Of a DNA stretch of 64,000 nt, positions 12,501 to 21,590 are shown one piece after another. The notes beneath the pieces were generated by a model. The model saw only the letters and a program-made list of their open reading frames with translations. It ran no database searches and was not told the origin of the DNA. The first letter of the stretch is position 1. Every line of letters begins with the position of its first letter. The stretch comes from Siphonodentalium dalli. Taxonomy: Eukaryota > Mollusca > Scaphopoda > Gadilida > Siphonodentaliidae. Location of the stretch: positions 4,923,784 to 4,987,783 of the forward strand of contig CP136066.1 of NCBI GenBank assembly GCA_032622095.1. Direction: 5' to 3'. The translations under genes were made by a program, and so were the position numbers.

Positions 12501-15500
12501 CAATAATAACAACAACAACAATAACATGTCTGCCTAGAACACGAGTAAGTGGTTATATCTAACAACAATAATAACGTGTATGGCTAGAGCACTAGAAAGT
12601 GGTTATATCTAACAACAATAACAGTACATTGCCTGCATAGAGCACGAGTATAATCGGTTATATCTAACAACAGTAACATGGCTGCCTTTAATATGTTTGC
12701 AGGATGTCACATGCGGGATTCTCGCCATGTTCAACCGGTATGCGCGATTCACGTCCCTAATACTAAATGTATTATACCAGTCAGTTACACGTTGTACATC
12801 AGAATGGTATATTATTCATTTGCAGCCTAACGTGGGGATGTAAGGTAATATAAGCAGACGACACATATATAATAGTACGTACGGAGTCATATTTATCGAG
12901 GGAAATGTTTAGATAATAAGTTCAACAAACGACATTTGCTCGTTTGTTAAATGTATTATCTGAACATGGGGACTACTCGTCCATGAGTATTCAGTATAGA
13001 CATTGTTAACTCGGTAATCCGGATTTAACACAATGGCCGGTGTTAATATTGTATAGAACACATATATACGTATATTACTCGAATGCTTTTTAGTTTCAAC
13101 ATATGTTGATGTACTTCAGTATTATGATATATTTTGCTGTACTTCAGTCTAATGATATATGTTGATGTACTTCAGTCTAATGATACATGTTGATGTACTT
13201 CAGTCTAATGATATATGTTGATGTACTTCAGTCTAATGATATATGTTGATGTACTTCAGTCTAATGATATATGTTGATGTACTTCAGTATAATGATATAT
13301 GTTGATGTACTTCAGTCTAATGATATATATTGATGTACTTCAGTCTAATGATATATGTTGATGTACTTCAGTCTAATGATATATGTTGATGTACTTCACT
13401 CTAATGATATAATATGCTGATGTACGTCGGTCTAATGATATATGTTGATGTACTTCAGTTTAATGATATATGTTGATGTACTTCAGTTTATCACCTCTTG
13501 TTGAAGTTATGGATACTATGTCGGAAAATTTGTGAAAATTGTGATATTAGTTTACAATTAATGAGCGATTATTCCATATTTTCTGGTACTCAGTATTCAT
13601 GAAGTATGGGCGACCCTATATGTGTTTCTCTCCAGCAATTGAAACAATAATACACGCATCCATGCATGTTTCATGTTTTCAAATGGATCAAGAAGATTAG
13701 TGTTTCGTGTGTTCAGATCAAATGTGGAATGTATTCTGTCAACCCGTATGATAATGTACATACACGTATACATGTAACGACATCATACTGGTTATTTACC
13801 GTTTAACATATAAAATGTCATACCAGTATATACTAGCATACATATACCACCGCATGTATACAACACTATTTATATAACTGATCGCGATAAAATAAATCTA
13901 ATCTGACCTAATCTGAATAAATACGGTCAGCAGAATAATTGGACGTGCTTTTCAAAGTTTAGCCGAATTGAATCTGAAACCAGTTATATTATTATACTGA
14001 TCACGTTATCGTAGCTAAGAGTTTGTAAATCTTGTATCGGGCTGACTTAATGTGATGCGAGGGCTAGTCTCAGAGTATCGGTCATTTTGTGACAATAGAT
14101 AAGAATACACTCAAATTTTTATGGGAATAAATCATCAACATTCTAAATAAATATAAGAAATTAATGTAGTGGGTGTGAGTGTTATTGTGAGATACAGCGC
14201 TGTGGTTGTTGGGGCCATAACACACACCCGCTACCTTCGTTTCTTAAATAACCATTGTTATTGCATACAGGTTTACAACCAAAGATTAGGTGTCATGATT
14301 TGGCTGATATCACTGACGAAACCATTGTAACAGGTGGAAGTGACCAGGCTTCGTAATCTTACCATGCAGTTACACTTTTTTATATTTTCAATCTGATTTG
14401 CTCTCGTTTCAGACGACCACCACAACACGGCTATATGGATTCCCGAACACAAGAAGTTAGCCCAGATGAATACGCACGTTATGAATGGTAAGTGACGAAT
14501 GATGCACGCATGGAACCAGTGTCATCTGCGCATATCAGCCGGGTTAACCCTCCCTATATAAAGCATCATTGATGAGTAGTTATCCAGATAATAAGTTTAA
14601 TTTACGACCGTAAATTGTTTGCTGAACTTATTATCTAAACATTTCCTTCAATAAATTGGGACAATTCTGCGCTCATATGTATCTGTCGTCCGATTTGATC
14701 ACCTTAACATCCCTTCACATAACTAAATTACTAATAGACCAATCCGGTGTACACCTTTTAATTGACTGGGGGAATCCATTTAGTATAGAAACGGTTAAAA
14801 TTATGTCCAACGAAAAGAACACGTCGATCGTTGTCAGTTGATAACATATCCGATGCTTTCGTTATGGTAGATAACTGTACTTATACAATGAAAACACACA
14901 CTGCGGTAGAGTTATCTCTCCTACGATGTGCGTAGCCGGTTGCAATACAACAACTCATTTCGGTATGCATTAGAAAGGTGCCTTGAAACATTCAATTTGA
15001 AGGACAAAAACATTTCCCCTTATAACCACTGTATACTATAGTACTATATGCTATAGTGCTATAACATATATTAATTTACTGTGTGCTATAGTACTTTACC
15101 TCACAATATGAGAGATATGTTATGAAAAATGTGGTTTTGGAAATTAAACCAACAATTTTTCATGTAGGTCGACAAGACAGTTTGACAGGAACTTTTTTCA
15201 AAACAACACTGGATTATCTAGACTATGAACCAACTAGGGTATGCGCTCAATTACCATCATGACTGCCTGCAGTCATTTGCAGAACTATTTGTTTTAAAGC
15301 TAAATCACCATAAAACTACATAATGTTTGAACAGATGAATCAGAATTGAGTATTTATATACGCCAGTTACTGAACACGTGATTGAACAATATTTATGTTG
15401 TTTTATGTTGTTTTGGTCCTTTTCCCGCTAAAAAATACTCCCGCAAATGGCTGCCAAAAGACTAAATATGCAATGAAATATGTTTTATTAATTTTCTCGC

Positions 15501-17018
15501 AGACAGTCATGATTTCATATGGTATAGACTGAGCGCATACACCAGTTGGGTTAATATTCTTGATAATGAAGTGTGTTTTTTAAATATTTACTGTCAAACT
15601 GTTTATCGACCTACATGATTTAATCGAATATATCTCTCATATTGTGAGGCAAAAACCTAGTGTTATAATACTATAGCACCCATTGGTTATAAAGGGTAAT
15701 CATTTTCCCCTTCAAATTGCGTGTTTGAAATTATGATTTTGTTAATCCAGGAATGGGGCGCCTCTTTAATAAATCGAACTGGTCTGTATTCGCGATGACA
15801 CTGCACACGTATCAATAATTAAAGACCGTCCGTTTACACACACGGAAATATCGCCCAAAGTTAGTGTCAACGTATTGAGTCACACTACAGTTTTGACAAA
15901 CGTCACACCACCCTTAATAAGAAAAACAATGTGGCATCGAAAAAAACCGCTTTATTTGATGGTTCTCGTCGGAAAAAAAAAATTTGCATTTGTTTTATGC
16001 ACTTTCCATCCATGCATTAGTTACCATTCAGCTGCCATGAGTTTGTTTCTGCTGATCCTAGTTTAGGGGGTCACAGTGGGAAAACAGTCTACTAATATGT
16101 ATATGGTGTAATGTTACCAGTATAATAGCTCAATATACATAAAAAAATGTAAGATGGACCGTAGGGGGACACCGTGTTAACCCTTTCATGACGGAGCTTC
16201 CATTGGTCGCCTCGCATATAAAGATAATGCATTGTCCTAACACATTTTATATTATTTTGTTTATGATTGTTAAAGAATGTAAGAATAACAAATGATAAAC
16301 ATTTTTTAAGGAATGTAAGAAATAATGATAAAAAATGATAAAAAATTGTTGAAGAATGTAAACAAAAGTATGAAAATTTATGAATAATGTAAGAAACATT
16401 ATAAAAAATTATAACATTGTTAAAGAATATAAGAAAAAATGATAAAATTGTTAAAGAATATAAGAAAAAATGAAACAAAAATGTAAAATTGCTGCAGAAC
16501 ATTAGAAAAAATGATAAAAATTGTTATAGAATGTAAGAAAACAATGATAAAAAAAATGGTAAACAATTGTTAGGCCAATGTCTTTTATTATATATGCGAG
16601 GCGTCCTATTTTCGACTTGCATCGATAAGAGCATGCATCGGCACAATGTGTTTAATGTTGTGCCAGCCCAGCTCCCGTCATAAATTGGTTAAAGCGACAT
16701 CATTATCAGTTAACCCCAGTCATTTATCGATGGTCCACATTTGCTGGTACGTGTATATCTCGCGTCTTTTAATAATGTTCGCAGCATGTTGTGATAGATC
16801 CATAGGTTTTAACATACATGTATTTACTTCTAATGCGATGATCCATTCTGAAATATGTATCATATGCACCCACGTTGTCAAACGCAGACATTGTGACATG
16901 AAGGTGGATGGTTGTTTAAACTTGTTTGTGTCTTATTTGAATTGAATTTTGATTCAGGGGTGGCAGAATACCGCGACCCAGATTAGAAGACTACTCCCCA
17001 GAAGATCGACGTTACTAA
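484..17018 (+). CDS. 3' part of a sushi-domain type I transmembrane protein gene (seven exons)
   Basis: Exons at 484-687, 1407-1545, 4261-4359, 6491-6577, 12321-12482, 14413-14487 and 16958-17018 form one open frame of 274 complete codons plus stop. Every junction has an AG acceptor and a GT donor, and the phases match (1, then 2 at all five later junctions). The product has one CCP/sushi domain outside the cell, a single hydrophobic helix, and a tail of about 170 residues rich in Pro, Tyr, Asp and Arg. Sushi domains usually mediate protein binding, as in complement regulators, selectins and adhesion proteins. The tail carries PPRY and PPQY (WW-domain PPxY type) and two YSN motifs (Grb2-SH2 YxN type), so a signalling or adhesion receptor is inferred. 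The N-terminal part, start codon and promoter are upstream of the window. I do not recognise the gene by name. Exons in the long introns could have been missed, though the phases do not require any. Confidence 0.88.
738..998 (-). mobile_element. Truncated copy of the TTAA-type palindromic MITE
   Basis: The sequence is the reverse complement of most of the element seen complete at 17,332, 23,852 and 26,233. It has the CAATAAAACCATAC subterminal block, one intact 69-bp palindrome (836-904), the T-rich spacer and the start of the second palindrome. Both outer terminal repeats are missing. It lies in the intron between the sushi and transmembrane exons. Confidence 0.85.
1407..1545 (+). CDS. Exon: juxtamembrane and transmembrane helix
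   Basis: The 139-nt exon begins after TTTTCAG and ends before GTAAGA. It enters in phase 1 (T|GG gives Trp just after the last sushi cysteine) and leaves in phase 2. It encodes an acidic stalk (TGEYSTEE), about 28 hydrophobic residues (starting IIVLAVGISAAALMVIILM) and then the stop-transfer stretch GKKKEDDEKR. The positive charges after the helix place the C terminus in the cytoplasm. Other frames over this stretch look random. Confidence 0.9.
1546..4260. other. Intron of 2.7 kb; short hairpin only
   Basis: No coding homology was recognised. The one clear structure is a 56-bp inverted repeat at 3881-3936, with 22-bp arms (GCGTGGACTGCCCAACAGTG and partner) around an ATT-rich loop and two to three mismatches. 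The rest appears unique. Confidence 0.5.
4261..4359 (+). CDS. Exon: cytoplasmic tail module A (PPxY)
   Basis: The 99-nt phase 2/2 exon lies between TTTATTTCAG and GTAAGTG. Its peptide reads about INFDEPSPPPSLVNTNVRKY, followed by TQYGDRGPPRYRE. It has a PPRY motif of the PPxY class that WW domains bind, and several tyrosines. The next exon repeats the same pattern, so the two look like products of an ancient exon duplication. Removing it leaves the frame intact. Confidence 0.85.
4360..6490. other. Intron of 2.1 kb; minor repeats
   Basis: A 6-bp tandem repeat (AACGTG, about four units) lies at 5017-5039. A diverged direct repeat of about 100 bp (CCCCCTGAATAATAGTTAGT versus GTCCACCTGAATAAAAGTTG) covers about 5368-5540. 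A short TA run is near 6394. No coding potential was recognised. Confidence 0.45.
6491..6577 (+). CDS. Exon: cytoplasmic tail module B (PPxY), paralogue of module A
   Basis: The 87-nt phase 2/2 exon lies between CTATTTCAG and GTAATGG. The peptide is about RNYDDPEPPQYFVNANIKES, then QYDNREPPR. It aligns with module A: N-[FY]-D-[ED]-P-x-PP, then VN-[TA]-N-[VI]-[KR], QY, DR or NRE, and PPR. It contains PPQY. The donor GTAATG is weaker than the others in this gene, which could favour alternative use. Confidence 0.85.
7045..7120. repeat. 33-bp tandem repeat, 2.4 copies
   Basis: The unit is CAAAGCCAATTAGCAGGAGC followed by ACTTAATTAAA. Two near-identical copies and a partial third lie in the long intron. 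Confidence 0.8.
7248..7343. repeat. 32-bp tandem repeat, three identical copies
   Basis: The unit begins CTGGCGTTCACATCGGCACA. Starts at 7248, 7280 and 7312 give an exact 32-bp period with no mismatches, so the expansion is young. It is intronic. Confidence 0.9.
8645..9357. repeat. 62-bp AT-rich minisatellite, about 12 copies
   Basis: The core is TTTATAATAATTCATATATA then CCGGTATT, ending in a variable GGGGTAGGGGTGGTAGCC part. Twelve cores are spaced about 61-63 bp apart. The array is wholly inside the Harbinger-like element, so it expanded after or with that insertion. Confidence 0.9.
9503..9534. repeat. (AT)n microsatellite
   Basis: An AT dinucleotide run of about 32 bp at the right side of the Harbinger-like element. 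Confidence 0.9.
9784..10820. other. Intron sequence ending in a repeat flank shared with 16,026-16,180
   Basis: Most of it looks unique. From about 10,668 it matches 16,026-16,180 (CATTCAGCTGCCATG, CTGCTGATCCTAGTTT, GTCTACTAATATG), so the palindromic MITEs at both places lie inside a larger shared repeat. Confidence 0.5.
10821..11196. mobile_element. Palindrome-bearing MITE, second TIR type (CCTTTCATGGYGGGAG)
   Basis: The left end is TCCTTTCATGGTGGGAG after ATAA; the right end is CTCCCGCCATGAAAGG before TTAA (11,197-11,200). The interior has the same palindromic words as the 17,332 family (AGTCGACCATAGGTCGC near 10,884 and CCAATGCGTTCTCTTA near 11,085) with an A/T-rich spacer of GATAAAAATGTAAGA-type repeats. 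TTAA flanks and CCYTTT termini suggest piggyBac-related mobilisation. Confidence 0.72.
11402..11615. mobile_element. Degraded copy of the same MITE type
   Basis: It starts TTAACCCTTTCGTGATGGGAGCT, close to the second TIR type, and then has eroded palindrome pieces (GTGCATTCTCTTATATAAGC, CCAATGCATTTCAGTATATA). No right terminal repeat was found. Confidence 0.6.
11690..11957. repeat. 46-bp minisatellite, about six copies
   Basis: The unit is GCTGATGATCACTACATTAA then ACAACTTACTGTTTCTGATATTAATT. GCTGATGA recurs every 46 bp from 11,695. It lies about 360 bp before the 12,321 exon. Confidence 0.9.
12321..12482 (+). CDS. Exon: cytoplasmic tail, Tyr/Asn/Gly-rich
   Basis: The 162-nt phase 2/2 exon lies between TATATTACAG and GTAAGTGG. 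It encodes 54 residues, including DYVDAEPPYRYSNGG and NKQNYSNRAYEPGYDE. Two YSN motifs fit the YxN class bound by Grb2-type SH2 domains once phosphorylated; that is inference from motif shape only. EPxxY pieces echo the preceding modules. The donor sequence is duplicated downstream in tandem repeats (see 12,476-12,690). Confidence 0.85.
12476..12690 (+). repeat. Four-copy repeat that duplicates the splice donor of the 12,321 exon
   Basis: The exon end and donor (GACGAGTAAGTGGTTATAT) recur as CACGAGTAAGTGGTTATATC at about 12,540, as a damaged AGAAAGTGGTTATATC at about 12,592, and as CACGAGTATAATCGGTTATA at about 12,643. CAACAATAATAAC and GCCTAGARCAC fill the gaps. The first duplicate keeps a full GTAAGT donor. 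Confidence 0.8.
12888..13000. mobile_element. Small hairpin element, relative of 14,586 and 61,195
   Basis: ATGTTTAGATAATAAGTTCA and its inverted partner pair across 12,904-12,966, followed by ATGGGGACTACTCGTCCATG. The same opening (GGGAAATGTTTAGATA, then GTTCAACAAAC) recurs at about 61,201, and a shorter relative lies at 14,586-14,640. It is a MITE-like dispersed repeat. Confidence 0.6.
13098..13489. repeat. 28-bp minisatellite, about 14 copies
   Basis: The unit is ATATGTTGATGTACTTCAGT then CTAATGAT. Copies are nearly identical apart from a few T/A and C/T changes. It lies in the intron after the 12,321 exon. Confidence 0.95.
13490..14412. other. Intron remainder, nothing recognised
   Basis: The stretch appears unique and AT-rich, with no exon-like frame flanked by matching-phase splice sites. 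Confidence 0.4.
14413..14487 (+). CDS. Exon: cytoplasmic tail, RPPQHGY module
   Basis: The 75-nt phase 2/2 exon lies between CTCGTTTCAG and GTAAGTGA. It encodes RPPQHGYMDSRTQEVSPDEY followed by ARYEW. It is hydrophilic and Tyr-rich, in keeping with the rest of the tail. The SPDEY string resembles YSPEDRRY in the last exon. Confidence 0.83.
14586..14640. repeat. Hairpin related to 12,904-12,966
   Basis: AGATAATAAGTT and AACTTATTATCT form the arms around TTTACGACCGTAAATTG. The words match the hairpin element 1.7 kb upstream. Confidence 0.6.
14992..15722. mobile_element. Foldback element of about 730 bp with long imperfect arms
   Basis: Left-arm blocks reappear inverted and in mirror order on the right. 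CAATTTGAAGG with CCCCTTATAACC matches GGTTATAAAGGG with CCTTCAAATTG. CTCACAATATGAGAGATAT matches ATATCTCTCATATTGTGAG. GTCGACAAGACAGTTTGACAG matches CTGTCAAACTGTTTATCGAC, and CATCATGACTGCCTGC matches GCAGACAGTCATGA. The arms are about 300 bp with a short centre near 15,350. No coding capacity is seen. It lies in the last intron. Confidence 0.75.
16181..16688. mobile_element. Palindrome-bearing MITE, second TIR type, long spacer
   Basis: The left end is TTAA then CCCTTTCATGACGGAGCTTC; the right end is AGCTCCCGTCATAAATTGG then TTAA (16,689-16,692). The spacer is an expanded array of AATGTAAGAAAAAATGATAA-like words. Palindrome halves (GGTCGCCTCGCATAT; ATATGCGAGGCG) remain. Flanks match those of the 10,821 copy on both sides. 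Confidence 0.72.
16958..17018 (+). CDS. Terminal coding exon with stop codon
   Basis: It starts after GATTCAG. The first G completes the TGG Trp split across the intron, then GGRIPRPRLEDYSPEDRRY and TAA at 17016-17018. It matches the tail's composition (Pro, Arg, Asp/Glu, Tyr) and ends in a C-terminal tyrosine. The acceptor could slide by one G, but only this choice keeps the frame. Confidence 0.82.
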
Positions 17019-17331
17019 AGAGAACTCTTATATTCGCGACACACACGATCGACGCTCCTAAAACCATTCCTATATCCACGACACACACGATCGACGCTAC
17101 TACAACAACTCTTATATGATATCCACGTCGTAGGACAGAACACATTGCCGTGTTAGTGACAGGCTTCTAGCCCTGATAGTCAACGGGACGAGTTGTGTGG
17201 GGGCCAACCCCTCAATGACATACAGCGAAAGTATCACCATGGAGGTGATAAGCGTTGTGTGCCGCCTTACACAGGTCATAACTATTTCCAAAGTGAACTT
17301 AAATGGGTGTTATCCAGCAACATCCTGTTAA
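17019..17331 (+). other. Proximal 3' UTR with a roughly 50-bp imperfect repeat
   Basis: The sequence after the stop carries two to three copies of a unit around CGACACACACGATCGACGCT (about 17,035-17,135). No AATAAA appears before the MITE at 17,332. If transcription runs further, that MITE would be part of the 3' UTR. A candidate AATAAA is at 18,857-18,862, but nothing else marks the transcript end. Confidence 0.4.
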
Positions 17332-17722
17332 CCCTTTACCCAACAGAACGGCCCTGTGCCAATGCATTCTCTTATATATGCGAGTCGACCATAGGTCGCC
17401 TCGCATATATAAGAGAATGCATTGGCTTAACACATTAAAAATTATAAAATTGTTAAAGAATGTAAGAAAAAATGGTAAAAAGTGTTAAAAAAAGATTTGT
17501 TTTAAGCCAATGCATTCTCTTATATATGCGAGGCGACCTATGGTCGACTCGCATATATGCGAGAATGCATTGGCACAGGGCTAACTGTAACTATCACAAT
17601 GTGGTCAAGGAGCCGGTTCCAATGATATCCATATTTGTATGGTTCTATTGAGACAGACCGAAGATATTTTAGGCTGTTGAATCTTTATTTGGCCGGTTTT
17701 GGCCGGTTTGTTGGGTAAAGGG
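17332..17722 (+). mobile_element. Complete TTAA-type MITE, copy 1
   Basis: It is flanked by TTAA (17,328-17,331 and 17,723-17,726). The termini are CCCTTTACCCAACAGAACGG and its inverse GGTTTGTTGGGTAAAGGG. The order inside is a 69-bp palindrome (17,358-17,426), an AT-rich spacer, a second palindrome (17,506-17,574) that is the reverse complement of the first, then a 140-bp tail with GGTCAAGGAGCCGGTTCCAA. The TTAA duplication and CCCT...AGGG ends match the piggyBac superfamily. It encodes no protein, so it is non-autonomous. It starts 314 bp after the stop codon of the sushi gene. Confidence 0.88.
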
Positions 17723-17726
17723 TTAA

Positions 17727-19240
17727 AAGTATATACAAGTTTTGTTCGACGTAAACCAGCAATTGACGTCGGTTGGGGAAATGTTTACAAGAATCAGAAC
17801 TCATTGAGTGATATTGAGCGTTAAATGTAAATTTATATTATAATGCACCACAAGACTGTAAGCTATAACTCGTTCCGATATATATATATAGCACACTGTA
17901 TTGATTTGCATGGTAAAACCGATTAATATTGACGAACAATTCCGTCACTGGATATGGGTATAAAGTCTGCTATATAAATACATATAGACGGGGCCTCAAT
18001 GTAAAGCAACATTATCCCAACCTAGTTGACTAACTGGTTTACACCGAACGAAACATGGACTATACTAGTTAAACATGTTGTTTTGCTTTGCCAGGCTGGC
18101 ACAATTTCCAACTGGCTGTAATTAACTTTTAAAGCATAACATGCGCTCTTTATCTGCTTTTCCTACGACCTCCAACGACAATATTCGATTAGCAATCACA
18201 CACAATTGTTAATAATAAGGACGCGAATTGTCAGGTTTCAGATACTTTTTCGGCAGCATTTCAATTCACAATCACGTACGGATGCATCTGAACTATAGGT
18301 CTAGTTGACTATATAAATATCCCATTATTCGTGTACGTAGTAACGAAATGCACACATAAGGACTTCTACTTACAATTGATGACATAAAAAACAAATATTC
18401 AAATTCAATAATAATAGTTGAAACAAATTTCTATCTCGACACAGTGCACGCGGCCTGTATATACTTGCGTGTACATGACACGCCTTGCATGCACATAGTA
18501 ACACCGCATCAACATACAACGCGAATGTAAACCCTATAGTGAGCAGCCTAGCCGCACATAGCAACAACACCTCAACAGACAGTAAATGTAAACCGTATAT
18601 TGAACAACTTAACATGTAATGAACCATGCTGGAATTTATGCAAAACCTTCAGATCCGTTTACATGAACTTTAAGTATGTTTAACGAAGGCATAATGCAGT
18701 TATTGTCGCTTCATTACTTGCATATTCAATGTCTTCATTGGACGACATTGCTCTAATGCATATCGCAGTTTTGTTCATAATTCATGACCTATTTATAATT
18801 GTATTAATTGTGCATTACATGTTGATGAGCACCAAATAAGCATTTTATACTGAAATAATAAATATAATTTTAATATATTTATGTTATGACGTGCACTCTC
18901 TTGTTCTCCAGCTGGCTAGCTGCCAAGCAATGCATGCAGTGGGACATCGCTCAACAGTGTATCGCCTTCATAATACAGCATGTACTATAGTACAGTACAT
19001 ACACTCAATATGGGCTGTATTATACATGTACGTAAACAAGCTGATATATAATTTGCCATTGGGCCAGGGAAGTGTTACAGGTGGGTGGCTACATTGTTCT
19101 GTCTAACCCCCAGTTTGTGTTTTCAACAGTTAGGAATTTCATGCCTGGCACATTAGTCGGAAATTTTAAACCACATACAGCTTGAAATTGATATCATTGT
19201 TTGATTTTGCAAACAGTGGTAAAAATTATGATATACAATG
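17727..19240. other. Intergenic or distal 3' UTR, nothing firm
   Basis: A short TA run lies near 17,880. A tandem-like pair of blocks (AACACCTCAACAGACAGTAAATGTAAACC and a relative) lies at about 18,495-18,610. A candidate AATAAA is at 18,857. No gene was recognised. Confidence 0.35.
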
Positions 19241-19241
19241 T

Positions 19242-19602
19242 CCAACGTAATAATAATGATGCTTATATAGCGCGTATCCCAAATGCCAGATCGGCCCTAA
19301 GTCCCAGCTGCCGATTAATGCCCAGTCTTATGCCTGCTGCCATTTTATAGGCGCTTCATTAGAGCGGCTTACACTTACCCTACACACAGGTCCCTATTTC
19401 TCGTCTAGGTACGACGAAGCGAGCCAAATAAAAGTCACCTTCCCCAAGGGTCACAACCTGGCGCGAGATTTGAAACATTTGTGGCTCTATATGAAACACA
19501 CACCGCTTACTCTGGCCAACATTAGCCCACCGGCGGATCGAACTTACGCCAGTGCGCGAACACCACTACAAGTCCGACACTCTAACCACTAGGCTACCAC
19601 TT
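19242..19602 (-). mobile_element. tRNA-derived SINE
   Basis: Read on the minus strand it starts GTGGTAGCCTAGTGGTTAGA, a good RNA polymerase III A box, and has GTTCGATCC as a B box about 50 bp on (19,535-19,543 on the plus strand). It ends in a GCGCTATATAAGCATCATTATTATTA-type tail at 19,242-19,275. A tRNA-like head, unrelated body and ATT-repeat tail define this SINE class, which is common in marine invertebrates. No clear target duplication is visible. Confidence 0.82.
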
Positions 19603-19603
19603 C

Positions 19604-21590
19604 CATCAGCTGGAAATATTTCAACCATAGGGGACTGTCTGGTTGTAAATTTCCAACAGCTGGAAATGTTGTTGTACTAGTTGACTAGTTGTGGGTTCCA
19701 ACACAAGGGAGTATAAATGATATTTCAGTAACATGATTTTGGTATGGCTAAATGGATGGGATGCAGTCGGAAATGTCAACGTGGACGCCACCCCACAGCG
19801 GATACCCTCTGGCCACGTCCCTGTGAATACCACATCGTATCATGTTCGACTGCAATATACGATTGATTGATTGATTGAGATCTTATAGACATGGAGACCC
19901 GGAGTGACACAAGAAAGGCTATAAACCTTACACCACCTGTTGTCCCGTGCAGGTGGTTTTGTTTACAATTGTCCCTGGCCGTGGATCTATTGCTCACGAT
20001 AAGGTTCCATACACTGCTAAACAGTTGCTGTAACTTTACGGAGCAAAGGGTTTGATACATATCTGACAGTGCACTGTTCTGTAAAATTACGGACTACGGG
20101 CTGACCTTGTATGACTAACTAACAGGAACGGCACCCGACTTGTGTTCGTTATTTTACGGAACAATGATGTGTGAAACAACTAACGTCCATAACTAAGATG
20201 GTTGTAAGTGTTTCAATTCTACGGACCAAGGGTATGTGGAATAGGAGTACGATTCATAATTCATACGGTCTTTGTGACTTCAAATCGCGTTTTTAGAATG
20301 TACATGTTGGTATGATAAATAAATGATATATTGTTGTTAAGATAAATAACTGATATATTGTTGGTAATTGTTCAAAAGTGGCACCAACAATATGGGTCGG
20401 AAAAAGTGGCATAAGGAAATATAAAATGGCTAAAGAAAATAATTCCAATTGGTAACAGTGTTTGCGACAGGGAATTTATGGGCCGACATGAACACTGCCA
20501 GCAACATATACTTCAATGTTCGATATTCATGCTTAATTTGAGTTCGATGACATCTCAATGAGCCATTCAAGTTCATACATTGTCATTTCGATATTAAATG
20601 AACATTTGTTCATGTTCGCCGACGGAGGCACATATAAGCAGTGAACTCATACTGAGTCCGTGCCTCCATAAATCTGATAAATATGGGACATCGCAACGGG
20701 ATTGGTCGAAACTTTTCAAAAGGACAAGTCTCATTTTTAACAGACGATTGAACAATCGATTTCCTCTATCGTCTGTATCAGTGACCATGAACGAATATTG
20801 TTATGTCCACCCGATTACAATCTTCAGCATAGTAGACGGTAATAATAACAATTCGCTCGAAACCAATAAGGACGCTAGCCGCAGTCAAGCCAGAACAATA
20901 TATATATTTGCTGGTCCTAGCCATCGGACCGACATCATGAAATTGTGCAACAAAAAATCTGATTCATTACCCAAAACTAGTTATATGCGCACATTGTACT
21001 TTCGCTGCTAGAAGTTTTGTGTGATTTTTCCGATACTAGACTATATATGAATGGACCGCTATAAAGGCACAACGACTATGAATCTTTTGATTAGAAACTC
21101 CAATCGGAGCTTTGAATACGACCAGTAATTACCAGAATGACGATGACCTCAGGCTATTTTATGTCGTTACCGTCTAGTGTTCTGTAACAAATATAATCTC
21201 CCGGACACGTCTTTGGGGTTCAAATCATCTCGTAGTCTCCGGGCGAGTGGCTTTCTATAACCGTTGTAATTGTTACCAGTATGATTGTATGAAGTGTTCT
21301 CGGGGATATTCGTGTGATGCGAACATGTTCATCTGAGCTTTGATGGGTCTCAGCGCTCAATGACTTCGTCTCCATAGCAACAAGTAGTATACATCTCTTC
21401 ATGATGGAAATAAGATATGCATGTACATGCATTCGTCGCAGTAATATAACTATACAATTACCTTAACAATACACCAGTGATGAGTGGACATTCCAACACC
21501 TTTGACGACCGATCGGATTGTACCTATAATAATTGCTATTCATATTAATTATCAGTATGTTTGCTATTGGTATATTTATGTTTTGTAAAC
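19604..21590. other. Intergenic, no recognised gene
   Basis: Imperfect repeats of an ATTTTACGGA-like word (TTTACGGAGCAAAGGG, AAATTACGGACTACGGG, TTTTACGGAACAATG, TCTACGGACCAAGGG) are spaced 50-70 bp apart over about 20,030-20,235. An open stretch of 138 codons at 20,598-21,011 has no recognisable domain or splice context. Confidence 0.35.
19861..19878. repeat. (GATT)n microsatellite
   Basis: Four to five GATT units. Confidence 0.9.

Noticed and set aside
19535-19602. A functional tRNA gene
   Set aside because: A and B boxes are present, but the sequence does not complete a cloverleaf and continues into a SINE body and tail.
20598-21011. A 137-residue open frame as a gene
   Set aside because: No domain, signal peptide, start context or splice partner was recognised, and the composition resembles translated non-coding AT-rich DNA.
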